Shown here: piece after piece, positions 1 to 7,002 of the stretch | Layout of the letters: each line of letters opens with the position of its first letter | Position numbering within the stretch: position 1 is the stretch's first letter | DNA from: an uncultured Panacagrimonas sp. | GTDB lineage: Bacteria > Pseudomonadota > Gammaproteobacteria > Nevskiales > Nevskiaceae | DNA: 18,003 nt | Reading direction: 5' to 3' | Assembly (NCBI GenBank): GCA_946481265.1 | Contig: CAMLNE010000040.1 | Coordinates: 1-18,003, forward strand | Notes under the pieces: generated by a model | Told to the model about the DNA's origin: nothing | Database searches by the model: none | What the model saw: only the letters and a program-made list of their open reading frames with translations | Program-made: the position numbers and the translations under genes

Positions 1-10
1 GCAAACCTCG

Positions 11-59
11 TCGGTCGCGCCTTGCCTGGCCGGATTTGTGGGGGCAACGCAGCGACCGA
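11..59. repeat. Inverted repeat downstream of the SDR gene, possible terminator
   Basis: An 8-bp perfect inverted repeat, TCGGTCGC (11-18) and GCGACCGA (52-59), encloses a second 5-bp pair, TTGCC (22-26) with GGCAA (43-47). It lies 18 bp past the stop codon of the minus-strand SDR gene, so it would form a hairpin at the 3' end of that operon's transcript. There is no run of U after it on the minus strand, so intrinsic termination is doubtful. The window edge prevents seeing what lies beyond. Confidence 0.35.
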
Positions 60-76
60 AATAGCGTTAACAGGCC

Positions 77-853
77 CTAGTGCAGCTGGATCACCTGACC
101 GGCATCCACGCTCAGCACCGCGCCATTGATGAAGGAAGAGGCGTCGCTGGCAAGCAGAAGCAGCGCTCCGTCGAGTTCATCGACCCGTCCCAGTCGTTTC
201 ATCGGATGGCGCTCGATGTCGGCCTTGCCGGCGTCCGTCTCGAAATAGGCGGCCACCATGTCGGTCAGAAAATACCCGGGGGCGATCGCATTGCAGCGGA
301 TGCCCTTGTCGAACATGTCGCGCGCCATCGAACGGGTGAAGTGGTTTGCGGCGGCCTTGAGGCTGCCGTAGACCGGCACGCCGAGCATCACCTGCTCGGC
401 GATGATCGAGGTGATGTTGACGATCGTCCCCGGCTTGCCGGCCGCGATCAGGCGGCGCGAGAAGCTGCGGGACGTGCGCATGATCCCCGAGAAGTTGACG
501 TTGATCAGGTTCTGCCAACGCTCATCCTCAACGTCCGGAAACAGCCCAAAGTCCACCTGGGCCGCGGCATTGACCAGGACGTTGATCGGACCCACGGCTT
601 TCTGGGCTTCGTCGAAGAGGTGCTCGACGCTCTCCGAGCTGCCGACGTCGACACCCAGCGCAATTGCCTTGCCGCCCGCCGCCTTGATCTTGCCGACGGT
701 CTCTTCGAGCTTCTCCACACGGCGCGCCGCGCAGACGACCGTGGCACCGGCGTCCGCGAGCACCTGGGCGAAGCGCGCGCCCATGCCGCTGCCTGCGCCG
801 GTCACCAGCACCGTCTTTCCCTGCATGGAAAACAGCTTCTCGATATTGGACAT
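77..853 (-). CDS. SDR-family NAD(P)-dependent oxidoreductase
   Basis: This is a classical short-chain dehydrogenase/reductase of 258 aa, the normal family length, and is cytoplasmic. It should catalyse NAD(P)-linked oxidation or reduction of an alcohol/ketone. The nucleotide-binding glycine motif TGAGSGMG is at residues 18-25 and an NAAA variant of the NNAG motif is at 95-98. The catalytic Ser149 and the Y162-x3-K166 motif are present, followed by the PG turn at 192-193. The ATG at 853 is preceded by AGGAGGAG at good spacing. It is the last gene of a minus-strand operon, starting 24 bp after the DUF1214 gene ends, so it probably acts on the same substrate as the sulfotransferase upstream. The acidic residue that would choose NAD over NADP is not clear; C40-A-A-R-R44 after the second strand suggests NADP(H). 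The substrate cannot be assigned. Confidence 0.95.
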   Translation of the reverse strand: MSNIEKLFSMQGKTVLVTGAGSGMGARFAQVLADAGATVVCAARRVEKLEETVGKIKAAGGKAIALGVDVGSSESVEHLFDEAQKAVGPINVLVNAAAQVDFGLFPDVEDERWQNLINVNFSGIMRTSRSFSRRLIAAGKPGTIVNITSIIAEQVMLGVPVYGSLKAAANHFTRSMARDMFDKGIRCNAIAPGYFLTDMVAAYFETDAGKADIERHPMKRLGRVDELDGALLLLASDASSFINGAVLSVDAGQVIQLH

Positions 854-877
854 GGGGTCTCCTCCTGTTGGTGTTGT

Positions 878-2065
878 TTATTCGCGTCCCAGCCGTGCAG
901 TGGACCAGGCGCGATCGCGCAGGCTCTTCTGACGTTCTTCCGCACTCACCGTTGCCGTCGAGGCGGGCAGCGAGGATTTCAGTTCGCTCAGCTTCACGCG
1001 CCGGATGGTGGGCACCTGGACCGAGTCCGGCTCGTAGTAGCGCATCGAGATCAGCCCCTTCTCATGACCGCCCGGATCCAGCCAGTTGGCAACACGAGGG
1101 TCCTCGTGCGCGATCACCGCCCGGAAGATGCCGTCCTCGTCGATGCGGGCCTGAAAGCCGTTGAGCGAAGTCTGCCGCAGATGGTAGTCGCGGGCCTCCC
1201 AGAAATGGCTGCACAGCTGGAGGCTCCAGTAGTACGACTTCGGCAGCTTCACTTCGAGGATCAGCGCTTCGTCCTTGGCGCACTGGTAGACGCCCTTGCC
1301 GTAGCGGATCGATTTCCATCCGAAGTCGATCGCCTCGAAATCCATCGAGTTCGGCGGCGCCGCGTAATAGGTGTTGACGACCTGCTGGAAGCGCGCCGGT
1401 GCTTGGCGCAGCCAGTCGCAGAGCAACTCCAGCTGATGCGCGACCGCGTCCTGCGTCAGCGCCGGCGGCGGATATGTCGCGTTCTGATTGACGATGCTCA
1501 GGCGGGCGGGCTGCTCGGTGTTCCAGTCGTAGTAGTACTGCCGAAAGATGATGTTGCCGTAGCCCTCGGCAAGCTGAACCCAGTTCTTCGCGCCAGCCAG
1601 CCGCTCGCGAGACAAACAGATATCCACATGGTTGCCGGCGTCGACCTGCACCTCGGTCAGACGATCGTGCAGCTTCCAGCGATTGACGTGCGCGAAGTGG
1701 TCTTCGCGGGTCTCGATGTCGAATATCCGCGCCGTTCCCCGATCGCCGCTGATCCGGTAGACGTTGTCGCTGTGCACCGCCGCCCACTGGTAGTGACAGT
1801 CGGTCGCGGGCAAGCCCCATTGAATGCGGGTGGAGAGCAGGTGGAAGAACTGCGGATAGTGCGGATCCGCCAGCTCCATCGACATCGGGATCGCACCTGC
1901 AATCAGGTGCGTCAGGTACCGGGCACCTTCGGCGCGCGTCAGGTCGTCCGTGACCAGCGGGTCGTTCCAGACGAACTGCTCCAGTTCCTGCATCGCCTTG
2001 GTCACTTCCCGCCAGATGGCGGAGCCGGCGAAGCCGAGGTGGGCGAGCTTGGTGTCGTTAGCCAT
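878..2065 (-). CDS. DUF1214 domain-containing protein
   Basis: A 395-aa protein with no signal peptide or membrane segment. Residues about 255-345 match the DUF1214 pattern, including a W-L-D-x-G-G-H core (WLDPGGH at 328-334) followed by a strand ending MRYY. The DUF1254 domain that often accompanies DUF1214 is not recognisable; the first 240 residues are aromatic-rich (for example FRQYYYDW near 174-181) and of unknown function. The ATG at 2065 is chosen because AGGAGG lies just upstream and because it overlaps the stop of the sulfotransferase gene by 8 bp, which suggests translational coupling. An in-frame extension to 2125 has no comparable support. No biochemical role is established for the family that I can use, so function is left open. 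Its position between a sulfotransferase and an SDR points to a shared pathway. Confidence 0.85.
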   Translation of the reverse strand: MANDTKLAHLGFAGSAIWREVTKAMQELEQFVWNDPLVTDDLTRAEGARYLTHLIAGAIPMSMELADPHYPQFFHLLSTRIQWGLPATDCHYQWAAVHSDNVYRISGDRGTARIFDIETREDHFAHVNRWKLHDRLTEVQVDAGNHVDICLSRERLAGAKNWVQLAEGYGNIIFRQYYYDWNTEQPARLSIVNQNATYPPPALTQDAVAHQLELLCDWLRQAPARFQQVVNTYYAAPPNSMDFEAIDFGWKSIRYGKGVYQCAKDEALILEVKLPKSYYWSLQLCSHFWEARDYHLRQTSLNGFQARIDEDGIFRAVIAHEDPRVANWLDPGGHEKGLISMRYYEPDSVQVPTIRRVKLSELKSSLPASTATVSAEERQKSLRDRAWSTARLGRE

Positions 2066-3266
2066 GGGCGGCCTCCTGTTTAGATCTGTCGGTGGGGGTG
2101 ATGAAGCGCTCGCGATACGCGGCAAAGCGCTCGTCGATGCGCTCGGGGGTGTAGTCGTAGTCCGTCGCCGAGTAGGTGTAGCTGCCGAAGTGATGGTCCG
2201 GCCGGCGTGCCTCGTACTCGCGGAACGCGGCCACGGCCTCGGGGGTCAGGCGGCGGCCGGCCTTTGCATAGATGCGCTCGATGGAGCCGATCACGTCGTC
2301 GACCACCTCCTCGAACTGCAGATCGAGAATGCGGTCGGCCGGCAGCGCATCGCGGAACTGCATGTAGCGATCCACGGATCGGCCCCAGTAGTCGAGCATT
2401 TCGGTGCCCAGCAACTTGCGATCGCAATGGTCGCTGTGGATCAGCCTTGCTTCCTGGATCAGGGCCGCGATGGAAGGCAGGATTTTGTGGATGTCGCGGT
2501 GGCAGTGCACCAGCACGGCGTCCGGAAAGATCTCCAGCAGGGTGTCCACCGAGCCGGTGTGACAGGGCGACTTCATGATCCAGGGGCGATCGCGACCGCC
2601 ACCGTCCTGCCACTGCAGGTACTGCATCTGCGCATGCAGGTGCCGGTACATCGGCCGCTGGTCGCACTCCATGACGTAGCGGTAGTAATTGGGACAGCGC
2701 GCGAACAGCCAGGAGATGATGCACTCGAAGGATCCCTGCATCAGGTGCAGCTCTTCGTCCGGCTCCAGCGCCTCGGTCGGATGCCGGGCCATCCAGCCGG
2801 GAAACTGGGTGGTGAGCAGCTGCTCGACCGCCAGCGCCGCATCGATGCGACCCTTGGGATTGCCCGGCTCCTCGCCCGGGAACGGGGCCGGGTTGATCTG
2901 GCGCCAGTAGTCCAGGCGCTGCACCTGCGGATCGGCGGACATCACGCGCTGCAGCTTGGTGGTTCCGGTACGGGGCAGTCCCAGGATCACGATCGGCTTG
3001 ACGATCTTCTCCTGGAGAATCTCCGGATGCTGCCGGACGTCCCGCACGTAGCGCAGCCGGTTCACCAGCAGGTTGATGATCCCGCCGTAGACCATCTGCG
3101 CGCCGATCGCACTGAGTTGCGCGGCCGGAAGGTCCTCGACCAGCTTGGTCAGGCCGGTCAGAAAATGCCGGTCGCCGAAGTCATCGAGGCCGGTCGCCGC
3201 GCTTGCGGCCGCGAGCAATCCGGGTACGGTCGTCGGGAGCGTCCCGGCCGCCATCGTCTCTGTCAT
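2058..3266 (-). CDS. PAPS-dependent sulfotransferase family protein
   Basis: A 402-aa cytosolic sulfotransferase of the long bacterial type (Sulfotransfer_3-like). It should transfer a sulfuryl group from PAPS to a hydroxyl acceptor and release PAP. The 5'-phosphosulfate-binding loop LGLPRTGTTKL is at residues 95-105. The W-I-M-K-S-P segment is at 229-234, and the 3'-phosphate-binding region HCHRDIHKILPS (254-265) supplies Arg257 and Ser265. The N-terminal 90 residues form a helical extension typical of this subgroup. The ATG at 3266 has AGGAGG upstream; an in-frame ATG at 3320 lacks this. It is the first gene of the operon with the DUF1214 and SDR genes and diverges from the araC-like gene. 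A PAP phosphatase gene (cysQ-like) lies 1.1 kb away. The acceptor substrate is unknown. Confidence 0.92.
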   Translation of the reverse strand: MTETMAAGTLPTTVPGLLAAASAATGLDDFGDRHFLTGLTKLVEDLPAAQLSAIGAQMVYGGIINLLVNRLRYVRDVRQHPEILQEKIVKPIVILGLPRTGTTKLQRVMSADPQVQRLDYWRQINPAPFPGEEPGNPKGRIDAALAVEQLLTTQFPGWMARHPTEALEPDEELHLMQGSFECIISWLFARCPNYYRYVMECDQRPMYRHLHAQMQYLQWQDGGGRDRPWIMKSPCHTGSVDTLLEIFPDAVLVHCHRDIHKILPSIAALIQEARLIHSDHCDRKLLGTEMLDYWGRSVDRYMQFRDALPADRILDLQFEEVVDDVIGSIERIYAKAGRRLTPEAVAAFREYEARRPDHHFGSYTYSATDYDYTPERIDERFAAYRERFITPTDRSKQEAAHG

Positions 3267-3452
3267 GGTTCCTCCTGCGGGCTGGCCGATCCTGATGAGC
3301 GGCACAGCAGGAGTCTCCATGGGTGGTATGGTTGCCTACTATCATTTCCGTTCGGTCCGGTGCCGTTCAGAATCGTTCAGCGCGCAGCGTCACCGGGCGG
3401 TCGAGGCGGTATCACGGAGCAAAGACTCCGTCCGCGCTGGAGGAGCACAGCA
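3267..3452. promoter_or_regulatory. Divergent intergenic region, sulfotransferase operon / araC-like gene
   Basis: These 186 bp separate two divergent start codons, so both promoters must lie here. I see no convincing -35/-10 pair; TACTAT at 3337-3342 is the best single -10-like hexamer on the plus strand. The region contains three CGTTC(A/G)G-type repeats, at 3349, 3364 and 3374, described separately. Shine-Dalgarno sequences sit at both ends. Confidence 0.6.
3364..3380. promoter_or_regulatory. Candidate AraC-family operator, copy 1
   Basis: The heptamer CGTTCAG occurs at 3364-3370 and again at 3374-3380, an exact 10-bp period. A related CGTTCGG lies at 3349-3355. AraC-family monomers carry two helix-turn-helix units that contact successive major grooves about 10 bp apart, which fits this spacing. 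Almost the same 17-mer occurs upstream of the BASS transporter at 5712-5728, with 14 of 17 bases identical. The site is about 70 bp before the araC-like ATG and about 100 bp before the sulfotransferase ATG. Binding by the neighbouring regulator is an inference. Confidence 0.5.
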
Positions 3453-4367
3453 ATGGCAAACGAATTGGCGCTCAGCGGCGTCACGGCATACGCAATCGCC
3501 TGTCATACGACCCCGAAGCTGGAGCGCCGAGGCCGGTCCCGCGACGGCGTGGGCCTGTACGGCTGGCAGATGCCCTCCACCCGGGAAGTCCACATCGCGC
3601 AAACACAGGAACTGACGCTGTCGGTGCATCTCGGCGGCGCCCGACGGGTGCGCGTGTACACGGAGTCGGGTCTGAGCCAGACGTTTTCGCGCCCCGGCGA
3701 CATCACGCTGATTCCGCGCGGACAATCGATCCATTACCGCACCGACGGCCGGGTCGATTTCGCCACGGTGCATTTTCCGGCGCAGTCCGCGTGCGTGGCC
3801 CGCGACCGCTTCGGTGCCGGACTGCTGAACCTGCCGCATTGCGTGTTTGCCGTGCGCGACGAGTACGTCGTGGCCACGGTGCAGACCCTGATGCGCGCAA
3901 ATAGCACCTCATCGGCGGATGACCAGCGCTACTTCGCCAAGCTTCTCGATTCCCTGACCTGGCACCTCGCGCGCGTTGTGGAAGACGGCAACGCCGAAAC
4001 GGTACGTCTGCCGGCTTCGATCGCAGCGCCTTCGGCGGTGACCACAGGTGCCAACTTCGACGCCGTGATCGCGTGGATCGACGCGAACCTCGCGGAGAAA
4101 CTCAGCCTCGACGATCTGGCCGACCATGCCGGCATCGGGCGCACCACCTTCGCGCAGCAATTCGTCCGCCGATTCGGCTGCTCGCCGCATCGCTACATCA
4201 TGGTCCGTCGCATGGAGAAGGCGCACGCCCTTCTTGTTGAAGGTCGGCTGCGCGTGACGGAGATCGCCTACGAACTGGGCTTCAGCAGCCAGTCGCATTT
4301 CTCCACCGCCTACAAGGCGGTGAACGGCGAATCGCCGCGCGACGTCATCGCGCGAACCGGCGGTTAG
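3453..4367 (+). CDS. AraC-family transcriptional regulator
   Basis: A 304-aa regulator. The N-terminal about 180 residues are a ligand-sensing domain that appears cupin-like (strand-rich, with RPGDITLIPRG at 80-90). The C-terminal AraC/XylS DNA-binding domain holds two helix-turn-helix units at about 217-239 (SLDDLADHAGIGRTTFAQQF) and 268-290, ending in the family signature IAYELGFSSQSHFSTAYKAVNGESP (271-295). The ATG at 3453 follows GGAGGAG at 3439-3445; the reading frame stays open far upstream only because of GC bias. The gene diverges from the sulfotransferase operon and converges on the cysQ-like gene, their stop codons overlapping by 3-4 bp with no terminator between. It is the likely local regulator of the sulfotransferase operon and, given the matching site at 5712, of the BASS transporter. 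The inducer is unknown, plausibly the substrate. Confidence 0.93.
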   Translation: MANELALSGVTAYAIACHTTPKLERRGRSRDGVGLYGWQMPSTREVHIAQTQELTLSVHLGGARRVRVYTESGLSQTFSRPGDITLIPRGQSIHYRTDGRVDFATVHFPAQSACVARDRFGAGLLNLPHCVFAVRDEYVVATVQTLMRANSTSSADDQRYFAKLLDSLTWHLARVVEDGNAETVRLPASIAAPSAVTTGANFDAVIAWIDANLAEKLSLDDLADHAGIGRTTFAQQFVRRFGCSPHRYIMVRRMEKAHALLVEGRLRVTEIAYELGFSSQSHFSTAYKAVNGESPRDVIARTGG

Positions 4368-5191
4368 CCTGCAAGCGGGTTCCAGGCCCCGGCCGCGATG
4401 AAGCCGGGGTTCGCAAAGTCAGTGTCTTGCGGCTGCCCGCGCTTGCCGTATTCGAGCGGCTGCCCGTCCAGGGTGATGACGCGTCCACCGGCCGCGCGCA
4501 GCACGGCATCGGCCGCGGCCGTGTCCCATTCCATGGTGCGCGCAAGCCGCGGATAGAGATCCGCTTGGCCGCTGGCGACGCGACAGAACTTCAGCGATGA
4601 GCCGGCCGACACAAACTCCTTGCATTGAAAACGGGCGATGAAGGCGCTGGTTTCCGGCGTCAGATGCGAGCGGCTGGCGATGACGCTCACCGCGGACCGA
4701 TCCGCCGCGCGAGCCTGGATCGGCTGCCAGGCGCTAACGACGCCAGCCTCAACGCTCGCTCTGCGCGCGCCGTGGCCCACGATCCCGACATACAACTCGC
4801 CGATGGCCGGAGCGTAGACGACGCCAAGGACGGGCTGACCCTGCTCGATCAATCCGATGTTGACGGTGAAGTCGCCGTTGCGGCTGAGGAATTCCTTGGT
4901 GCCGTCGAGTGGGTCCACCAGGTAAAAGGGCTGGCCCCGTGTTTCGGGTACGCGCCCGGCGGCGACGGCTTCTTCCGCGACAACGGGAATGCCCGGCGAG
5001 ACCTTGGTGAGCCCGGCCAGGATGATTTCCTCCGCGCGCGCATCGGCGTCCGTGACGGGAGAGCCGTCGCCCTTGATCCTGGCGCTGTGCTCATCGACGC
5101 GGGCGTACACCTCGAGAATCGCCCGGCCGGCGGCCAGGGCGATCTCGACCAGGGGGTCAATCAATTCGCTGCGCGCAGCAGCGGAACTCAT
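4364..5191 (-). CDS. cysQ: 3'(2'),5'-bisphosphate nucleotidase, CysQ type
   Basis: A 275-aa enzyme of the inositol monophosphatase superfamily, cytoplasmic and Mg2+-dependent. Members of the CysQ branch hydrolyse PAP (adenosine 3',5'-bisphosphate) to AMP and phosphate, recycling the product of PAPS reductases and sulfotransferases. The metal-site motifs are present: VAEE at 71-74, DPLDGTKEF at 93-101 and EWDTAAADAV at 221-230, with SPVTDAD at 44-50. The GTKEF form is typical of CysQ rather than of inositol monophosphatase proper. The start at 5191 is chosen because its ATG overlaps the stop of the upstream gene as ATGA, implying coupled translation. The stop TAA overlaps the stop of the convergent araC-like gene. 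Close linkage to a sulfotransferase supports a PAP-clearing role here. Confidence 0.9.
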   Translation of the reverse strand: MSSAAARSELIDPLVEIALAAGRAILEVYARVDEHSARIKGDGSPVTDADARAEEIILAGLTKVSPGIPVVAEEAVAAGRVPETRGQPFYLVDPLDGTKEFLSRNGDFTVNIGLIEQGQPVLGVVYAPAIGELYVGIVGHGARRASVEAGVVSAWQPIQARAADRSAVSVIASRSHLTPETSAFIARFQCKEFVSAGSSLKFCRVASGQADLYPRLARTMEWDTAAADAVLRAAGGRVITLDGQPLEYGKRGQPQDTDFANPGFIAAGAWNPLAG

Positions 5192-5550
5192 GCCTTGGTG
5201 ACGCGCGGCGTGATCGGCACGCACAGGCTTCCAGTAACACCCTTGAAATCGAGCGTCGGGCTGATGTCCACCGCACCCGAGCCGATGCCGTCACGCAGCG
5301 CGGCCGCGAATTTCTCGAGTTCCTCGGTCGTCTTGGCCTCGATCTCGTAGATGGCCACGTAGGCGTGGGAATCCGCGTTGACGCCGGGCAGAACCGTCAC
5401 GCCCTTCTCGATGCGGTAGCGCGTTGCCGAAATCACGCCGGGCACCTTGGAGACGTCCTGGATGTGCTGCTCGGAGTACCAGCGGTTGAACTCCTTGTCG
5501 GTCTCGGGCGAGGTGGAATCGGACAGCACCAGAAAGAGGGATCGGACCAC
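5188..5550 (-). CDS. Small EthD-like / dimeric alpha-beta barrel protein
   Basis: A 120-aa protein, if translation starts at GTG 5550, which has AGGGGA about 6 bases upstream. The frame remains open to 5646, so a longer form cannot be excluded. The motif F-N-R-W-Y-S-E-Q-H-I-Q-D-V (21-33) followed by VPGVISATRYRI (36-47) is typical of EthD-like and related ferredoxin-fold dimeric barrel proteins, where the N-x-W-Y-x-x-x-H-I segment lines the barrel. Some relatives are small monooxygenases, isomerases or stress proteins, so an enzymatic step on an organic substrate is possible but not shown. It is translationally coupled (ATGA) to the cysQ-like gene and diverges from the BASS transporter. Confidence 0.75.
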   Translation of the reverse strand: MVRSLFLVLSDSTSPETDKEFNRWYSEQHIQDVSKVPGVISATRYRIEKGVTVLPGVNADSHAYVAIYEIEAKTTEELEKFAAALRDGIGSGAVDISPTLDFKGVTGSLCVPITPRVTKA

Positions 5551-5711
5551 GGGATTTCCCCTGTTGCATGGGCGCTGAGGGCCAGCGCCGCTGATTGTCG
5601 ACATGGCGGCAACGGGCACGGCGTATCGAATCCATGCGCCAGCCATTGACCACCATCTGGAAGTGTCATGCGGCCCCGGACGGCGGCCTATCAGTTTCGT
5701 CCGCCCTGCCG

Positions 5712-5728
5712 CGTTCCAAATCGTTCAA
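5712..5728. promoter_or_regulatory. Candidate AraC-family operator, copy 2
   Basis: CGTTCCAAATCGTTCAA contains CGTTC at 5712-5716 and at 5722-5726, again with a 10-bp period and the same AAT between the halves as the copy at 3364-3380. It ends 36 bp before the BASS transporter ATG and lies in the 214-bp gap shared with the divergent EthD-like/cysQ pair. If transcription starts soon after it, the position fits an activator or a repressor close to the promoter. No clear -35/-10 pair was seen. Confidence 0.5.
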
Positions 5729-5764
5729 GTGGCAGGGGCCGGTGCGCACGGGGACAATCCGTCG

Positions 5765-6625
5765 ATGTCCGCCCTCAATGCACTGCTTCCCCCGGCCCTG
5801 GCCATCATCATGCTCGGGCTTGGTCTGTCGCTCACCGTCGCCGATTTCCGTCGCGTGCTCGAACAGCCACGCAGCGTGCTGGTGGCCCTGGTCTGCCAGA
5901 TCTTGCTGCTGCCCGCGGCCTGCTTCGGTCTGGCCATCGGCTTCGGATTGATCCCCCAACTTGCGGTCGGCCTGATGCTGCTCGCGGCTTCACCCGGCGG
6001 GTCCATCGCCAACATCTTTTCCCATCTGTCCAACGGCGATGTCGCGCTGAACATCACGCTGACCGCCGTGAACTCCCTGCTGTCTTTGCTCACCCTGCCG
6101 ATCGTGGTGAATCTCTCGCTGGCGTATTTCATGGGCGAGGGCCGCGATGTGCCGCTGCAACCGGCCAAGATCCTGCAGGTCTTCGCGTTCGTTCTGATCC
6201 CGGTGATCGTCGGGATGATGGTTCGCCGACGCTGGCCGCTGATCGCGGCACGCATGGATCGACCGGTGCGCCAGGTTTCGATGGTGGTGCTGGCGTTGAT
6301 GTTCGCGCTGGTGTTCGTGTCTGCGCGCGAGGCCTTGGCGGCTCACCTCATGACCGTCGGGGTGGTGGTCCTGATCTTCAACGTCCTGAGTCTGGCAGTC
6401 GGGTACACCGTCTCGCGGGCAGCGAAACTGGGGCGGCCCCAGGCCATCGCGATCGCGCTGGAAGTGGGCATCCACAACGCCGCCCTGGCGATCACGATCG
6501 CCCTGTCGCCGCTGCTGCTCGCCGATCCAACGATGGCGATTCCGCCGATGATCTACGGGCTGACCATGGTCCTGACCGCGGTCGGATTCGGCATGCTGGT
6601 GAACCGCAGTCGCCACCCCGCGTGA
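5765..6625 (+). CDS. Bile acid:sodium symporter (BASS/SBF) family transporter
   Basis: A 286-aa inner-membrane protein made almost wholly of hydrophobic segments, about 9-10 by eye, matching the BASS family length. The two family hallmarks are present: LAASPGGSIANIFSHLSNGD (73-92) followed by NITLTAVNSLLS (96-107), and EVGIHNAALAITIA (233-246). These flank the unwound crossover helices that bind Na+ in structurally known members. The family carries organic anions (bile acids, sulfated steroids, pantothenate, keto acids), normally by Na+ symport. The ATG at 5765 begins the first membrane helix directly; an upstream in-frame extension to 5603 lacks hydrophobic character. A candidate operator shared with the sulfotransferase operon lies upstream. 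A substrate handled by the linked sulfotransferase is an attractive inference only. Confidence 0.92.
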   Translation: MSALNALLPPALAIIMLGLGLSLTVADFRRVLEQPRSVLVALVCQILLLPAACFGLAIGFGLIPQLAVGLMLLAASPGGSIANIFSHLSNGDVALNITLTAVNSLLSLLTLPIVVNLSLAYFMGEGRDVPLQPAKILQVFAFVLIPVIVGMMVRRRWPLIAARMDRPVRQVSMVVLALMFALVFVSAREALAAHLMTVGVVVLIFNVLSLAVGYTVSRAAKLGRPQAIAIALEVGIHNAALAITIALSPLLLADPTMAIPPMIYGLTMVLTAVGFGMLVNRSRHPA

Positions 6626-6943
6626 CCGACACGCGCTCAAGTGCGTCGTGCCCGCTCATGCGGCGCTGACCCCCTGGCGGTATCGACGCACTGCGCCCGA
6701 ATCACGTTTTGTGCCGCTGCCGGCCGTAACTTGCACGCCTGAGACCGGCGGCCCGCCGGGCTGAACCCTGCCGTCCCGGGTCGGGTGCGTGGATGACCGC
6801 GCTCGAGGGTCCCGATCGGCCAGCCCGGATCGGGCGGCGCGGCCTCCCGAAGGCGTCTCAGCCCGGTCGCGGGCTGCTCCCGGATCCTCGCGCGCGAGCA
6901 CGGACATGCGCCTGGAGTGCGCGGCACCGGTCGGCCCTGACGA
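6626..6943. other. Non-coding gap between the BASS gene and the iron importer
   Basis: No credible gene is seen. Frames here are open only because of high GC and resemble no family. A 7-bp inverted repeat, CCCGATC (6811-6817) and GATCGGG (6828-6834), with a 10-nt loop is present but has no U-tract. The gap separates two functionally unrelated blocks and could mark an insertion junction. No direct repeats, tRNA end or recombinase were found to support that. Confidence 0.5.
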
Positions 6944-6974
6944 TCGACGCCCCCTTTCGAGCCGCGGCTATACT
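6944..6974 (+). promoter_or_regulatory. Candidate sigma-70 promoter of the Fe(III) importer operon
   Basis: A TATACT hexamer at 6969-6974 matches the -10 consensus in five of six positions. The best -35 partner is TCGACG at 6944-6949 with a long 19-bp spacer, so the -35 is weak. Transcription would start near 6981, giving a leader of about 20 nt before the ATG at 7003. The Fur-box-like site directly follows the -10. Confidence 0.5.
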
Positions 6975-6975
6975 T

Positions 6976-6994
6976 GCGAACCATTCTTATTTGC
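6976..6994 (-). promoter_or_regulatory. Candidate Fur box
   Basis: On the minus strand the 19-mer reads GCAAATAAGAATGGTTCGC. It matches the classical Fur consensus GATAATGATAATCATTATC at 11 of 19 positions and has the AAATNAGAAT core common in proteobacterial Fur sites. It lies just downstream of the -10 TATACT and over the presumed start site of a ferric-iron ABC importer, an expected place for iron-dependent repression. The match and position are visible; Fur binding is inferred. Confidence 0.6.
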
Positions 6995-7002
6995 CACAAC
7001 CC

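Noticed and set aside
80..2083. Long plus-strand open frame over the SDR and DUF1214 genes
   Set aside because: It lies antisense to two well-supported genes, has no family motifs and is rich in Arg, His and Gln, as expected from third-position GC bias.
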